Under the pieces are notes generated by a model. It saw nothing but the letters and a program-made list of their open reading frames with translations, did no database searches and was not told the origin of the DNA. A program made the position numbers and the translations under genes. DNA of 29,393 bases from Sulfurirhabdus sp043759595. GTDB lineage: Bacteria; Pseudomonadota; Gammaproteobacteria; Burkholderiales; SMCO01. The first letter of the stretch is position 1; each line of letters opens with the position of its first letter. The DNA is taken from NCBI GenBank assembly GCA_043759595.1, contig JAYVLG010000065.1, positions 1 through 29,393 on the forward strand. The letters run 5' to 3'. This document shows positions 13,896 to 20,649 of this stretch, in pieces.

Positions 13896-14966
13896 ATGAT
13901 GTTGCCTAAGCCTGAATCAATCATTCGTGACGAAATCCTTTCGTTGAAAGCCTATCATGTCCCGGTCAGCACCGGCATGGTCAAGCTGGATGCGATGGAG
14001 AACCCGTATAGCTTGCCAGCAGATCTGCAGGCAAAAATCGCGGAAGGGGTATCTTCCGCGCCGATGAACCGCTACCCTGATCCTGGTGCGATTGCGCTCA
14101 AGGAAAGTTTGCGTAAAGCAATGGATATTCCGGCCGGAATGGAGTTGATGCTGGGTAATGGCTCGGATGAACTGATTCAAATCATTGCCATGGCGGTTGC
14201 CAAACCTGATGCCGTCTTGCTCAGTATTGAACCGTCTTTTGTGATGTACAAGATGATTGCGACATTCACGGGGATGCGTTACGTGGGTGTACCGCTCAAA
14301 GCTGATTTTACGCTGGATATGCAGCGGATACTGGCAGAAATTGAGCAAAATCAGCCAGCAGTGATCTTCATTGCCTACCCCAATAACCCTACCGGCAATC
14401 TGTTTGACGCTGAAGACATATCGCGTATCATAGAAGCTGCACCGGGGCTGGTCATCGTCGATGAGGCTTATCACGTATTCGCTGGTACAAGCTTTTTGCC
14501 CCGTTTGGCACAATACCCGAATTTGCTGGTGATGCGTACGTTATCCAAACTGGGGCTTGCCGGGTTGCGGCTGGGATTTATGGTGGGGAGTGCGGACTGG
14601 ATAGTGCAATTGGAAAAGTTGCGCTTGCCCTATAATATTAACGTGTTAACGCAGGTGGTTGCGCAAACTGTGCTGGCACAAGTTGATGTTCTGACGCAAC
14701 AGGCTGAATCGATTATGGTGCAGCGGGCAGTACTCAAAAAACAGCTGGATGCCATCCCGGGTATTGAGGTATTCCCCAGTGATGCAAATTTTATCCTGAT
14801 TCGCGTATTGCAAGCAGATAGCGTATTTGAAGGAATCCAGCAGCGTGGTGTGTTGATTAAGAATCTGAACAATGGACATCCGCTGCTGAATAATTGTTTG
14901 CGTGTCACTGTAGGCACTGAACAGGAAAATGAACAATTCATTCAGGCATTAATGAATAGCCTGTAA
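13896..14966 (+). CDS. hisC: histidinol-phosphate aminotransferase
   Basis: PLP-dependent fold-type I aminotransferase converting imidazole acetol phosphate to histidinol phosphate. 356 aa. The PLP Schiff-base lysine is Lys218 in RTLSKLGLAG, followed by the phosphate-binding arginine in LRLGF. PNNPTGN (162-168) and the VDEAYHVF segment with the conserved Asp and Tyr are present, as is the C-terminal LRVTVGT arginine that binds substrate phosphate/carboxylate. Start ATGATG at 13896; the second ATG (13899) is equally possible. It is followed by a 114-bp gap with a good internal promoter before hisB. Confidence 0.95.
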   Translation: MMLPKPESIIRDEILSLKAYHVPVSTGMVKLDAMENPYSLPADLQAKIAEGVSSAPMNRYPDPGAIALKESLRKAMDIPAGMELMLGNGSDELIQIIAMAVAKPDAVLLSIEPSFVMYKMIATFTGMRYVGVPLKADFTLDMQRILAEIEQNQPAVIFIAYPNNPTGNLFDAEDISRIIEAAPGLVIVDEAYHVFAGTSFLPRLAQYPNLLVMRTLSKLGLAGLRLGFMVGSADWIVQLEKLRLPYNINVLTQVVAQTVLAQVDVLTQQAESIMVQRAVLKKQLDAIPGIEVFPSDANFILIRVLQADSVFEGIQQRGVLIKNLNNGHPLLNNCLRVTVGTEQENEQFIQALMNSL

Positions 14967-15025
14967 GATTTCAATTTTGGAAAGATGTATAAAGTCAGCC
15001 CATGTTGCCCTTTAAAGATGAGTGA

Positions 15026-15053
15026 TTGAAACTCAGCCAGATATCCATATAAC
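15026..15053 (+). promoter_or_regulatory. internal promoter of the his cluster, upstream of hisB
   Basis: TTGAAA (15026-15031), a 16-bp spacer and TATAAC (15048-15053); each box matches five of six consensus bases. The predicted start near 15060 leaves a leader of about 20 nt before ATG 15081, containing GAGG (15071-15074) as ribosome-binding site. It would allow hisBHAFIE to be transcribed independently of hisGDC. Confidence 0.55.
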
Positions 15054-15080
15054 TTAATTACTTTATATTTGAGGCATGTC

Positions 15081-15668
15081 ATGCGCGAAGCGCAAGTTAC
15101 CCGAAACACTCTTGAAACGCAGATCAGCGTTAAAATTAATCTGGATGGCACCGGTAAAGCGGTCCTCAATAGCGGTGTCCCCTTTCTGGATCATATGCTT
15201 GATCAGATAGCCCGCCATGGATTGGTTGATATTGAAGTGGCCGCCAAAGGCGATTTGCATATCGATGCGCATCATACCGTGGAAGATATCGGCATAACGC
15301 TTGGTCAGGCCGTAACCAAGGCCATTGGCGATAAAAAAGGCATTCGTCGTTATGGTCATGCTTATGTGCCGCTGGATGAAGCGCTGTCCCGTGTGGTGAT
15401 GGATCTGTCCGGTCGCCCAGGGCTGACTATGGGTGTCGAATTTACCCGTGGCAGAATCGGCGATTTTGATGTGGATCTGATCAGCGAATTTTTCCAGGGG
15501 TTTGTCAATCACGCGTTGATCACGCTGCATATTGATAATTTGCGCGGTAAAAATGCCCATCATCAGGCAGAAACCATATTTAAAGCATTTGGACGCGCAC
15601 TGCGCATGGCTGTTGAAATGGATGATCGTATGGCCGGCCAGATGCCTTCTACCAAGGGTGCGCTGTGA
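15081..15668 (+). CDS. hisB: imidazoleglycerol-phosphate dehydratase (monofunctional)
   Basis: Sixth step of histidine synthesis, Mn-dependent dehydration of IGP. 195 aa from ATG 15081, chosen because GAGG lies six bases upstream and because this is the standard monofunctional length; a TTG at 15069 is rejected. The two metal-binding repeats are visible as DxHHTVEDIG (about 66-75) and HHQAETIFKAFGRAL (about 166-180), plus FLDHMLDQIARHG near 40-52. It has no HAD phosphatase domain, so histidinol phosphate must be dephosphorylated by a separate enzyme not found here. It overlaps hisH by 4 nt. Confidence 0.96.
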   Translation: MREAQVTRNTLETQISVKINLDGTGKAVLNSGVPFLDHMLDQIARHGLVDIEVAAKGDLHIDAHHTVEDIGITLGQAVTKAIGDKKGIRRYGHAYVPLDEALSRVVMDLSGRPGLTMGVEFTRGRIGDFDVDLISEFFQGFVNHALITLHIDNLRGKNAHHQAETIFKAFGRALRMAVEMDDRMAGQMPSTKGAL

Positions 15669-16351
15669 TAGATATTGCTGTAGTTGATTATGGCATGGGC
15701 AACCTGCGCTCTGTTTCAAAGGCATTGGAACACGTAGCGCCCAGCGTCTCTGTCAGCGTCACCTCTGATCCGGATGTGATTGCTAAAGCAGGTCGAATCG
15801 TTTTTCCCGGTGTAGGGGCAATGCCGGATTGCATTCACGAACTGGAAGCGCGCGGATTACGTGAAGCTGTCATCGAGGCTTCAAAAACCAAACCGTTTCT
15901 GGGTATTTGTCTGGGTATGCAAGCGCTGTTTGAATCCAGCGAGGAAGGCAATGTGGCAGGGCTGGGTATCATGCCAGGAAAAGTATTGCGTTTTCCCCAT
16001 GAGTTGATGGTAGACGAAAAGGGCGAAAAGCTTAAAGTGCCTCATATTGGCTGGAATGAGGTGCATCAGGTGCAGCAGCATCCATTATGGACAGGCATAC
16101 CTGAAGGTTCCCGTTTCTACTTTGTGCATAGTTATTATGTCGAGGCAGGTACACCGGATCTGGTTGCAGCATTCACCGTGTATCCATTTCCATTCACCAG
16201 TGCAGTTGCACGTGATAATGTGTTTGCCGTACAGTTCCATCCTGAAAAAAGCCAGGCAGCCGGGTTGACCTTGCTGGGTAATTTTGTTTTATGGGATGGA
16301 AAAGTTACCCAAGGTAGTTGCCAACCAGAAGATGGCACCTGTTCATTTTGA
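15665..16351 (+). CDS. hisH: imidazole glycerol phosphate synthase, glutaminase subunit
   Basis: The class I glutamine amidotransferase that supplies ammonia to HisF. 228 aa; GTG 15665 overlaps the hisB stop. The catalytic triad is Cys82 (FLGICLGMQALF), His192 and Glu194 (VQFHPEKSQ); the oxyanion strand is PGVGAMPD. The protein is longer than most HisH (about 200-215 aa) because of a polar C-terminal tail of roughly 15 residues, ending QGSCQPEDGTCSF, that contains two cysteines. Its partner hisF lies two genes downstream, after hisA. Confidence 0.96.
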   Translation: MIDIAVVDYGMGNLRSVSKALEHVAPSVSVSVTSDPDVIAKAGRIVFPGVGAMPDCIHELEARGLREAVIEASKTKPFLGICLGMQALFESSEEGNVAGLGIMPGKVLRFPHELMVDEKGEKLKVPHIGWNEVHQVQQHPLWTGIPEGSRFYFVHSYYVEAGTPDLVAAFTVYPFPFTSAVARDNVFAVQFHPEKSQAAGLTLLGNFVLWDGKVTQGSCQPEDGTCSF

Positions 16352-16387
16352 TTTTCATTAGACAATTTACTTCATAAGACTCGTATC

Positions 16388-17134
16388 ATGTTGATTATTC
16401 CCGCAATAGATCTTAAAGACGGACACTGTGTACGCCTCAAACAAGGATTAATGGAGGAGGCAACGGTTTTTTCTGAAGACCCGGGCGCTATGGCGCAACA
16501 CTGGCTGGATCAGGGTGCAAAGCGCTTGCATCTGGTAGACCTGAATGGCGCTTTTGCGGGAAAACCGGTCAATGAAGCGGCAATACGCAGCATAGTGGAT
16601 GTGGTAGGCATTGATATCCCGGTTCAGTTGGGAGGCGGGATCCGCGATCTGGATACCATAGCGCGTTACCTGGATAACGGTATTACCTATGTCATTATTG
16701 GTACAGCTGCGGTGAAAAACCCGGGTTTTCTCCATGATGCCTGCAATGCCTTTCCTGGTCATATTATTGTCGGGCTGGATGCGAAAGACGGAAAAGTGGC
16801 AGTAGACGGATGGTCCAAAGTAACAGGTCATGATGTAGTTGATCTCGCCAAGCGCTTTGAGGGATATGGTGTTGAGGCGATCATTTATACGGATATTGGC
16901 CGTGATGGCATGTTAAGTGGCGTCAATATAGAGGCAACCGTAAAACTTGCCCAGGCACTGACTATCCCGGTCGTAGCCAGTGGCGGCATCACTAATCTGG
17001 AAGACGTGCACAAACTTTGTGCTGTGGAGTCCGAAGGAATCATGGGGGCGATTACAGGTCGTGCTATATACGAAGGTACGCTGAATTTTGCTGAAGCGCA
17101 GAAATTGGCAGATGAATTGAGCGAAGCAAAATAA
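16388..17134 (+). CDS. hisA: ProFAR isomerase (phosphoribosylformimino-AICAR-ribotide isomerase)
   Basis: Fourth step, Amadori rearrangement of ProFAR to PRFAR. A 248-aa (beta/alpha)8 barrel with the internal half-barrel duplication shared with HisF. The catalytic aspartates are Asp8 (IPAIDLKDG) and the one in YTDIGRDGML (about residue 131). Phosphate loops are VQLGGGIRD and VVASGGIT. ATG 16388 follows hisH by 36 bp, and the ribosome-binding site is weak. A 76-bp gap with a short inverted repeat precedes hisF. Confidence 0.97.
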   Translation: MLIIPAIDLKDGHCVRLKQGLMEEATVFSEDPGAMAQHWLDQGAKRLHLVDLNGAFAGKPVNEAAIRSIVDVVGIDIPVQLGGGIRDLDTIARYLDNGITYVIIGTAAVKNPGFLHDACNAFPGHIIVGLDAKDGKVAVDGWSKVTGHDVVDLAKRFEGYGVEAIIYTDIGRDGMLSGVNIEATVKLAQALTIPVVASGGITNLEDVHKLCAVESEGIMGAITGRAIYEGTLNFAEAQKLADELSEAK

Positions 17135-17144
17135 CCACAAAGGA

Positions 17145-17199
17145 ACAGAATAGAGCGGGGAAAATGGTCGTTAAAGCAGTTTTGCCGATTTTATTCTGT
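17145..17199. repeat. 8-bp inverted repeat between hisA and hisF
   Basis: ACAGAATA (17145-17152) and TATTCTGT (17192-17199), with CCAC/GTGG-like flanks (AACCACA at the left end, TGTGGTG at the right). It resembles a shortened version of the ACCxCAGAG-type inverted element seen at 2106-2775 and could be a decayed copy. It does not look like a strong terminator. Confidence 0.35.
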
Positions 17200-17210
17200 G
17201 GTGAGAAATT

Positions 17211-17981
17211 ATGGGTTTAGCAAAAAGACTTATCCCTTGTTTGGACGTGACAAGTGGTCGTGTGGTCAAGGGTGTCAATTTCGTCGGTTTGCGAGATGCG
17301 GGAGACCCTGTTGAAATTGCTCGTCGATATGATGAGCAAGGCGCAGATGAACTGACATTTCTGGATATTACAGCCAGCAGTGATGAACGGGATATTATCC
17401 TGCATATCATTGAAGAAGTCGCGTCGGAAGTGTTTATTCCGCTCACGGTTGGCGGTGGTGTGAGAAAGGTCGATGACGTACGCCGTTTGTTGAACGCGGG
17501 TGCAGACAAAGTAAGTATTAACACTGCAGCTGTTCAGAATCCGCAACTGGTTGCAGATGCAGCCGCAAAATTTGGTACCCAATGTATTGTGGTTGCGATT
17601 GATGCCAAGCAGGTTTCAGCTGGTCCGGAACCACGTTGGGAAGTATTCACTCACGGCGGTCGCAATGCGACTGGCATGGAGGCGGTGGAGTGGGCGTTGA
17701 AACTCGAAGCGCTGGGTGCCGGTGAGATATTATTAACCAGCATGGATCGTGACGGCACCAAGAATGGATTTGACCTCCCGCTGGTGCGTGCGATTTCCGA
17801 TGCAGTGGGAATTCCTGTGATTGCCAGCGGTGGAGTAGGAAACCTGGATCATTTGGTGCAAGGTGTCATTAAAGGGCATGCAGATGCCGTGCTGGCAGCC
17901 AGTATTTTTCACTTTGGGGAATATACTGTGCAACAGGCAAAAGAACATATGCGCCGTTTTGGTATAGAGGTAAGGCTGTGA
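17211..17981 (+). CDS. hisF: imidazole glycerol phosphate synthase, cyclase subunit
   Basis: The TIM-barrel cyclase that uses ammonia from HisH to convert PRFAR to IGP and AICAR. 256 aa, standard length. Catalytic aspartates are Asp12 (IPCLDVTSGRVVKG) and the one in LTSMDRDGTKNG (about 131). Phosphate-binding glycine loops are LTVGGGVR and VIASGGVG. The N-terminal MGLAKRLIPCLD is diagnostic. It overlaps hisI by 4 nt, and hisF, hisI and hisE form an overlapping, coupled trio. Confidence 0.97.
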   Translation: MGLAKRLIPCLDVTSGRVVKGVNFVGLRDAGDPVEIARRYDEQGADELTFLDITASSDERDIILHIIEEVASEVFIPLTVGGGVRKVDDVRRLLNAGADKVSINTAAVQNPQLVADAAAKFGTQCIVVAIDAKQVSAGPEPRWEVFTHGGRNATGMEAVEWALKLEALGAGEILLTSMDRDGTKNGFDLPLVRAISDAVGIPVIASGGVGNLDHLVQGVIKGHADAVLAASIFHFGEYTVQQAKEHMRRFGIEVRL

Positions 17982-18367
17982 GTGAGAGCTGGCTGAGTAA
18001 AGTGAATTGGACCCATGATGGCCTGGTACCGGTGATTGCACAGGAAACAGGAACCGGAAAAGTCTTGATGTTTGCGTGGATGAACCGGGAAGCGTTAAAG
18101 CGTACCGCTGAATGTGGAGAAGCGGTTTACTGGTCGCGCTCGCGAAAAAAACTCTGGCACAAAGGTGAAGAGTCTGGTCATGTGCAAAAGGTAAAAGAAA
18201 TTCGCCTGGATTGCGACGAAGACGTAATATTGCTGGAAGTTGAACAAATCGGGGGAATAGCCTGTCATACCGGAAGACATGATTGCTTTTTCCAGAAACT
18301 GGAAAGCGATGCCTGGATTGTAGATGCCCCGGTAATTAAAGATCCGGCAGAGATTTACAAAAAATGA
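17978..18367 (+). CDS. hisI: phosphoribosyl-AMP cyclohydrolase
   Basis: Third step, Zn-dependent opening of the adenine ring of PR-AMP. 129 aa, the monofunctional form. GTG 17978 overlaps the hisF stop. Metal ligands lie in LDCDEDVILLEVEQ (about 71-84) and IACHTGRHDCFF (about 89-100), where the conserved cysteines and histidine are present. MFAWMNREAL and AVYWSRSRKKLWHKGEESGH are family hallmarks. It is separate from hisE, as usual in Betaproteobacteria, in contrast to the HisIE fusion in enterics. Confidence 0.96.
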   Translation: MSESWLSKVNWTHDGLVPVIAQETGTGKVLMFAWMNREALKRTAECGEAVYWSRSRKKLWHKGEESGHVQKVKEIRLDCDEDVILLEVEQIGGIACHTGRHDCFFQKLESDAWIVDAPVIKDPAEIYKK

Positions 18368-18678
18368 GTGAAACATTAAGCCGTCTAGCTGAAATGCTGG
18401 AACAGCGAAAATCTGCTGATCCACAAAGCTCTTATGTCGCCAAGCTGTATAGTAAGGGATTAGACAGCATCCTGAAAAAAATTGGCGAAGAAGCCACTGA
18501 AACAGTGCTGGCAGCAAAAGATGGCGACAGGCAGCATATTATTTATGAAACAGCAGATTTATGGTTTCATTGCCTGGTAATGCTGGCCAGTCAGGGAATA
18601 CATCCAGATGAAGTATTGGCTGAGCTGGCAAGACGTGAGGGATTGTCTGGTTTGGAAGAAAAAGCAGCAAGAAGCTAA
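18364..18678 (+). CDS. hisE: phosphoribosyl-ATP pyrophosphatase
   Basis: Second step, hydrolysis of PR-ATP to PR-AMP and pyrophosphate. A 104-aa all-alpha MazG-like fold. The Mg-binding motif is seen as KKIGEEATETVLAAK (about 39-53) and YETADLWFHCLVML (about 61-74). Its ATG overlaps the end of hisI by 4 nt. Last his gene of the cluster; hinT follows after 20 bp with its own AAAGGG ribosome-binding site. Confidence 0.95.
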   Translation: MSETLSRLAEMLEQRKSADPQSSYVAKLYSKGLDSILKKIGEEATETVLAAKDGDRQHIIYETADLWFHCLVMLASQGIHPDEVLAELARREGLSGLEEKAARS

Positions 18679-18698
18679 TCAGTTTTAAAGGGTAAGCA

Positions 18699-19034
18699 AT
18701 GAGCGACTGTATTTTCTGTAAAATTCTGGCAGGTGAGATCCCGTGCAAAAAAGTGTACGAGGATGAAGATATACTGGCATTTCATGATATCCATCCCATT
18801 GCACAGGTGCATTTCATGTTAATCCCGAAAAAACATGTAGAATCACTGGCTCATTGCGAAAGTGTTGATCAGGCAATTTTGGGTAAAATGCTCCTGTTGG
18901 CTCCAAAGCTGGCAAGAGAGCAGGGTCTGGAAAATGGATTTCGAACCATGATCAATACAGGTCGTGGTGGTGGTCAGGAAGTGTTTCATCTGCACGTGCA
19001 CGTATTTGGCGGCGAAAAGCTGCCGCATATGTAA
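18699..19034 (+). CDS. hinT: HIT-family purine nucleoside phosphoramidase (HinT)
   Basis: A small cytoplasmic nucleotide hydrolase of the histidine-triad family that cleaves AMP-lysine-type phosphoramidates. 111 aa. The triad is His97, His99 and His101 in FHLHVHVFGG. The N-terminal CIFCKILAGEIPCKKVYED and PIAQVHFMLIPKKH are standard HinT features, and the Cys4/Cys7 pair plus His51-region residues could bind zinc, as in some HIT proteins. The placement between hisE and tatA is conserved in Betaproteobacteria. Confidence 0.94.
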   Translation: MSDCIFCKILAGEIPCKKVYEDEDILAFHDIHPIAQVHFMLIPKKHVESLAHCESVDQAILGKMLLLAPKLAREQGLENGFRTMINTGRGGGQEVFHLHVHVFGGEKLPHM

Positions 19035-19076
19035 TCATTGAATAAGTATGAATTGAGTAAATTAAGGAGCAGGTAA

Positions 19077-19292
19077 ATGGGATCCTTCAGTATTTGGCAT
19101 TGGTTGATTGTTTTGGTAATTGTACTGGTCATATTTGGTACAAAGAAACTGAGAAATATGGGCGGTGACGTAGGCGGGGCTGTAAAGAGCTTTAAGGATG
19201 CCATGCGTGAGGAAGAAAAGTCCTCGAAAATCGGATCGTCCGAAACCGGTCAAACGATTGATGGTGAAGTCAAGGATAAAGCGAAAAGTTGA
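19077..19292 (+). CDS. tatA: Sec-independent translocase subunit TatA
   Basis: Pore-forming subunit of the twin-arginine translocase. 71 aa: a short periplasmic N-terminus, one transmembrane helix (WHWLIVLVIVLVIFG, about 7-21), the hinge FGTKKLRNMGGDVG, an amphipathic helix AVKSFKDAMREE, and a charged tail. It has a good Shine-Dalgarno AAGGAG eight bases before the ATG. First gene of tatABC. The conserved FGxKKL distinguishes it from TatB, which has GPERLP. Confidence 0.95.
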   Translation: MGSFSIWHWLIVLVIVLVIFGTKKLRNMGGDVGGAVKSFKDAMREEEKSSKIGSSETGQTIDGEVKDKAKS

Positions 19293-19370
19293 TATGCACC
19301 AGGAAATGGTTTAATCATCCGGTGTTATCTTCATCAGTTTTTTCATTTAAAATCTAAAACTCATCATTAA

Positions 19371-19793
19371 ATGTTTGATATTGGCTTTTCAGAATTGATA
19401 GTAATTGCTGTTGTGGCCTTGGTGGTAATCGGGCCGGAGCGATTGCCAAAAGTTGCGCGTACGCTGGGTCATCTTTTTGGCCGCATGCAACGTTATGTAA
19501 CGGACGTGAAAGCGGATATCAATCGTGAAATGAAGCTGGATGAACTTCGTAAGTATCAGGAGCAGTTCAAAGAAGCGGCACTTACTGCTGAACACACGTT
19601 TACAGATGAAGTTGTGAAAACCGAACAACTGATCAAAGCAACACCAGAAGCAGAAGGAGAGCGAAGCATACACGAGCAGAGCTTTAATCCGCCTCTTGAA
19701 GAACCCGTTACTGAGGAGGTGCCAGCCACGCAACTTGAGCTGGGTTTTGAATCGAAACAAGAGCCCTCAACTAACCCACAAAAACAAGCCTGA
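19371..19793 (+). CDS. tatB: Sec-independent translocase subunit TatB
   Basis: Signal-receptor subunit that works with TatC. 140 aa. The N-terminal MFDIGFSELIVIAVVALVVIGPERLP holds the single transmembrane helix and the GPERLP hinge typical of TatB. An amphipathic helix and a long acidic, proline-containing C-terminal tail follow. The start has no visible Shine-Dalgarno in the 78-bp gap after tatA; translation may rely on an AT-rich unstructured leader. tatC begins 5 bp downstream. Confidence 0.95.
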   Translation: MFDIGFSELIVIAVVALVVIGPERLPKVARTLGHLFGRMQRYVTDVKADINREMKLDELRKYQEQFKEAALTAEHTFTDEVVKTEQLIKATPEAEGERSIHEQSFNPPLEEPVTEEVPATQLELGFESKQEPSTNPQKQA

Positions 19794-19798
19794 ATACT

Positions 19799-20617
19799 TT
19801 GGAACCGGATCAAACTACCCCGCAAGACAGTTTTATTGCGCATCTGATGGAACTCAGGAGCCGTTTAATACGTGCTCTGATTGCCGTCATCCTTGTGTTT
19901 ATATGTCTGTTTCCATTTGCTTCAGACCTTTATACTTTGCTTGCGCAGCCGCTTTTGGCGTCTTTGCCCAAAGGCGGTCAAATGATCGCAACAGATGTAA
20001 CGACACCATTTTTTGTGCCTATGAAAGTGGCCATGATGGCTGCCTTTCTTATTGCTTTACCCTATGTTCTGTATCAAATGTGGGCCTTTATTGCACCGGG
20101 CATGTACAGTCATGAAAAACGAATGGCGCTGCCAATTGTATTTGCCAGTACGTTGCTATTTTTATGTGGCATGGCATTTGCCTACTTTCTAGTCTTCCCC
20201 GTTGTTTTTGGATTTATTGCAAAAGCTGCTCCAGCGGGCGTAGCGGTAATGACGGACATCAATAAATATCTGGATTTTGCACTGACGTTATTCATGGCAT
20301 TTGGTATCACTTTTGAAGTGCCAATCGCAGTGGTTGTCCTGGTCAAGATGAATGTAGTGACAGTGGAAAAATTGCGCGAAATTCGCCCTTATGTCATTGT
20401 TGGCGCATTTGTCATTGGGGCAATTTTCACGCCCCCAGACATTGTTTCCCAATTTATGCTTGCCATCCCTTTATGGTTGCTTTATGAAGCGGGAATTTTA
20501 GTATCATCATTCATAACCAAACCAAAGCCTGAAGAATCAATCTATCAGCCGATGAGTGAAGATGAAATGGATCAGGAATTGGATGCGATTGATTCGGAGC
20601 AAAAAAAAGCACCTTGA
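19799..20617 (+). CDS. tatC: Sec-independent translocase subunit TatC
   Basis: Core twin-arginine receptor in the inner membrane. 272 aa, six transmembrane helices. Signatures are FIAHLMELRSRLIRAL at the N-terminus, TPFFVPMKVAMMAAFLIALPYVLYQ, and IVGAFVIGAIFTPPD. Start is TTG 19799; no ATG lies upstream in frame close enough, and the next Met would delete the conserved N-terminus. The acidic C-terminal tail is longer than in E. coli. The Rieske protein encoded further right is a probable client. Confidence 0.95.
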   Translation: MEPDQTTPQDSFIAHLMELRSRLIRALIAVILVFICLFPFASDLYTLLAQPLLASLPKGGQMIATDVTTPFFVPMKVAMMAAFLIALPYVLYQMWAFIAPGMYSHEKRMALPIVFASTLLFLCGMAFAYFLVFPVVFGFIAKAAPAGVAVMTDINKYLDFALTLFMAFGITFEVPIAVVVLVKMNVVTVEKLREIRPYVIVGAFVIGAIFTPPDIVSQFMLAIPLWLLYEAGILVSSFITKPKPEESIYQPMSEDEMDQELDAIDSEQKKAP

Positions 20618-20649
20618 TTGAAGCATGAGTCCTGTCTCAGGAGATTCGA

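Noticed and set aside
18989..19204. Minus-strand ORFs overlapping hinT and tatA
   Set aside because: They are shadows of the conserved genes on the plus strand, without ribosome-binding sites.
19696..20115. 139-codon plus-strand ORF across the tatB/tatC junction
   Set aside because: It is out of frame with both tat genes, whose conserved motifs establish the true frames; cysteine-rich shadow translation.
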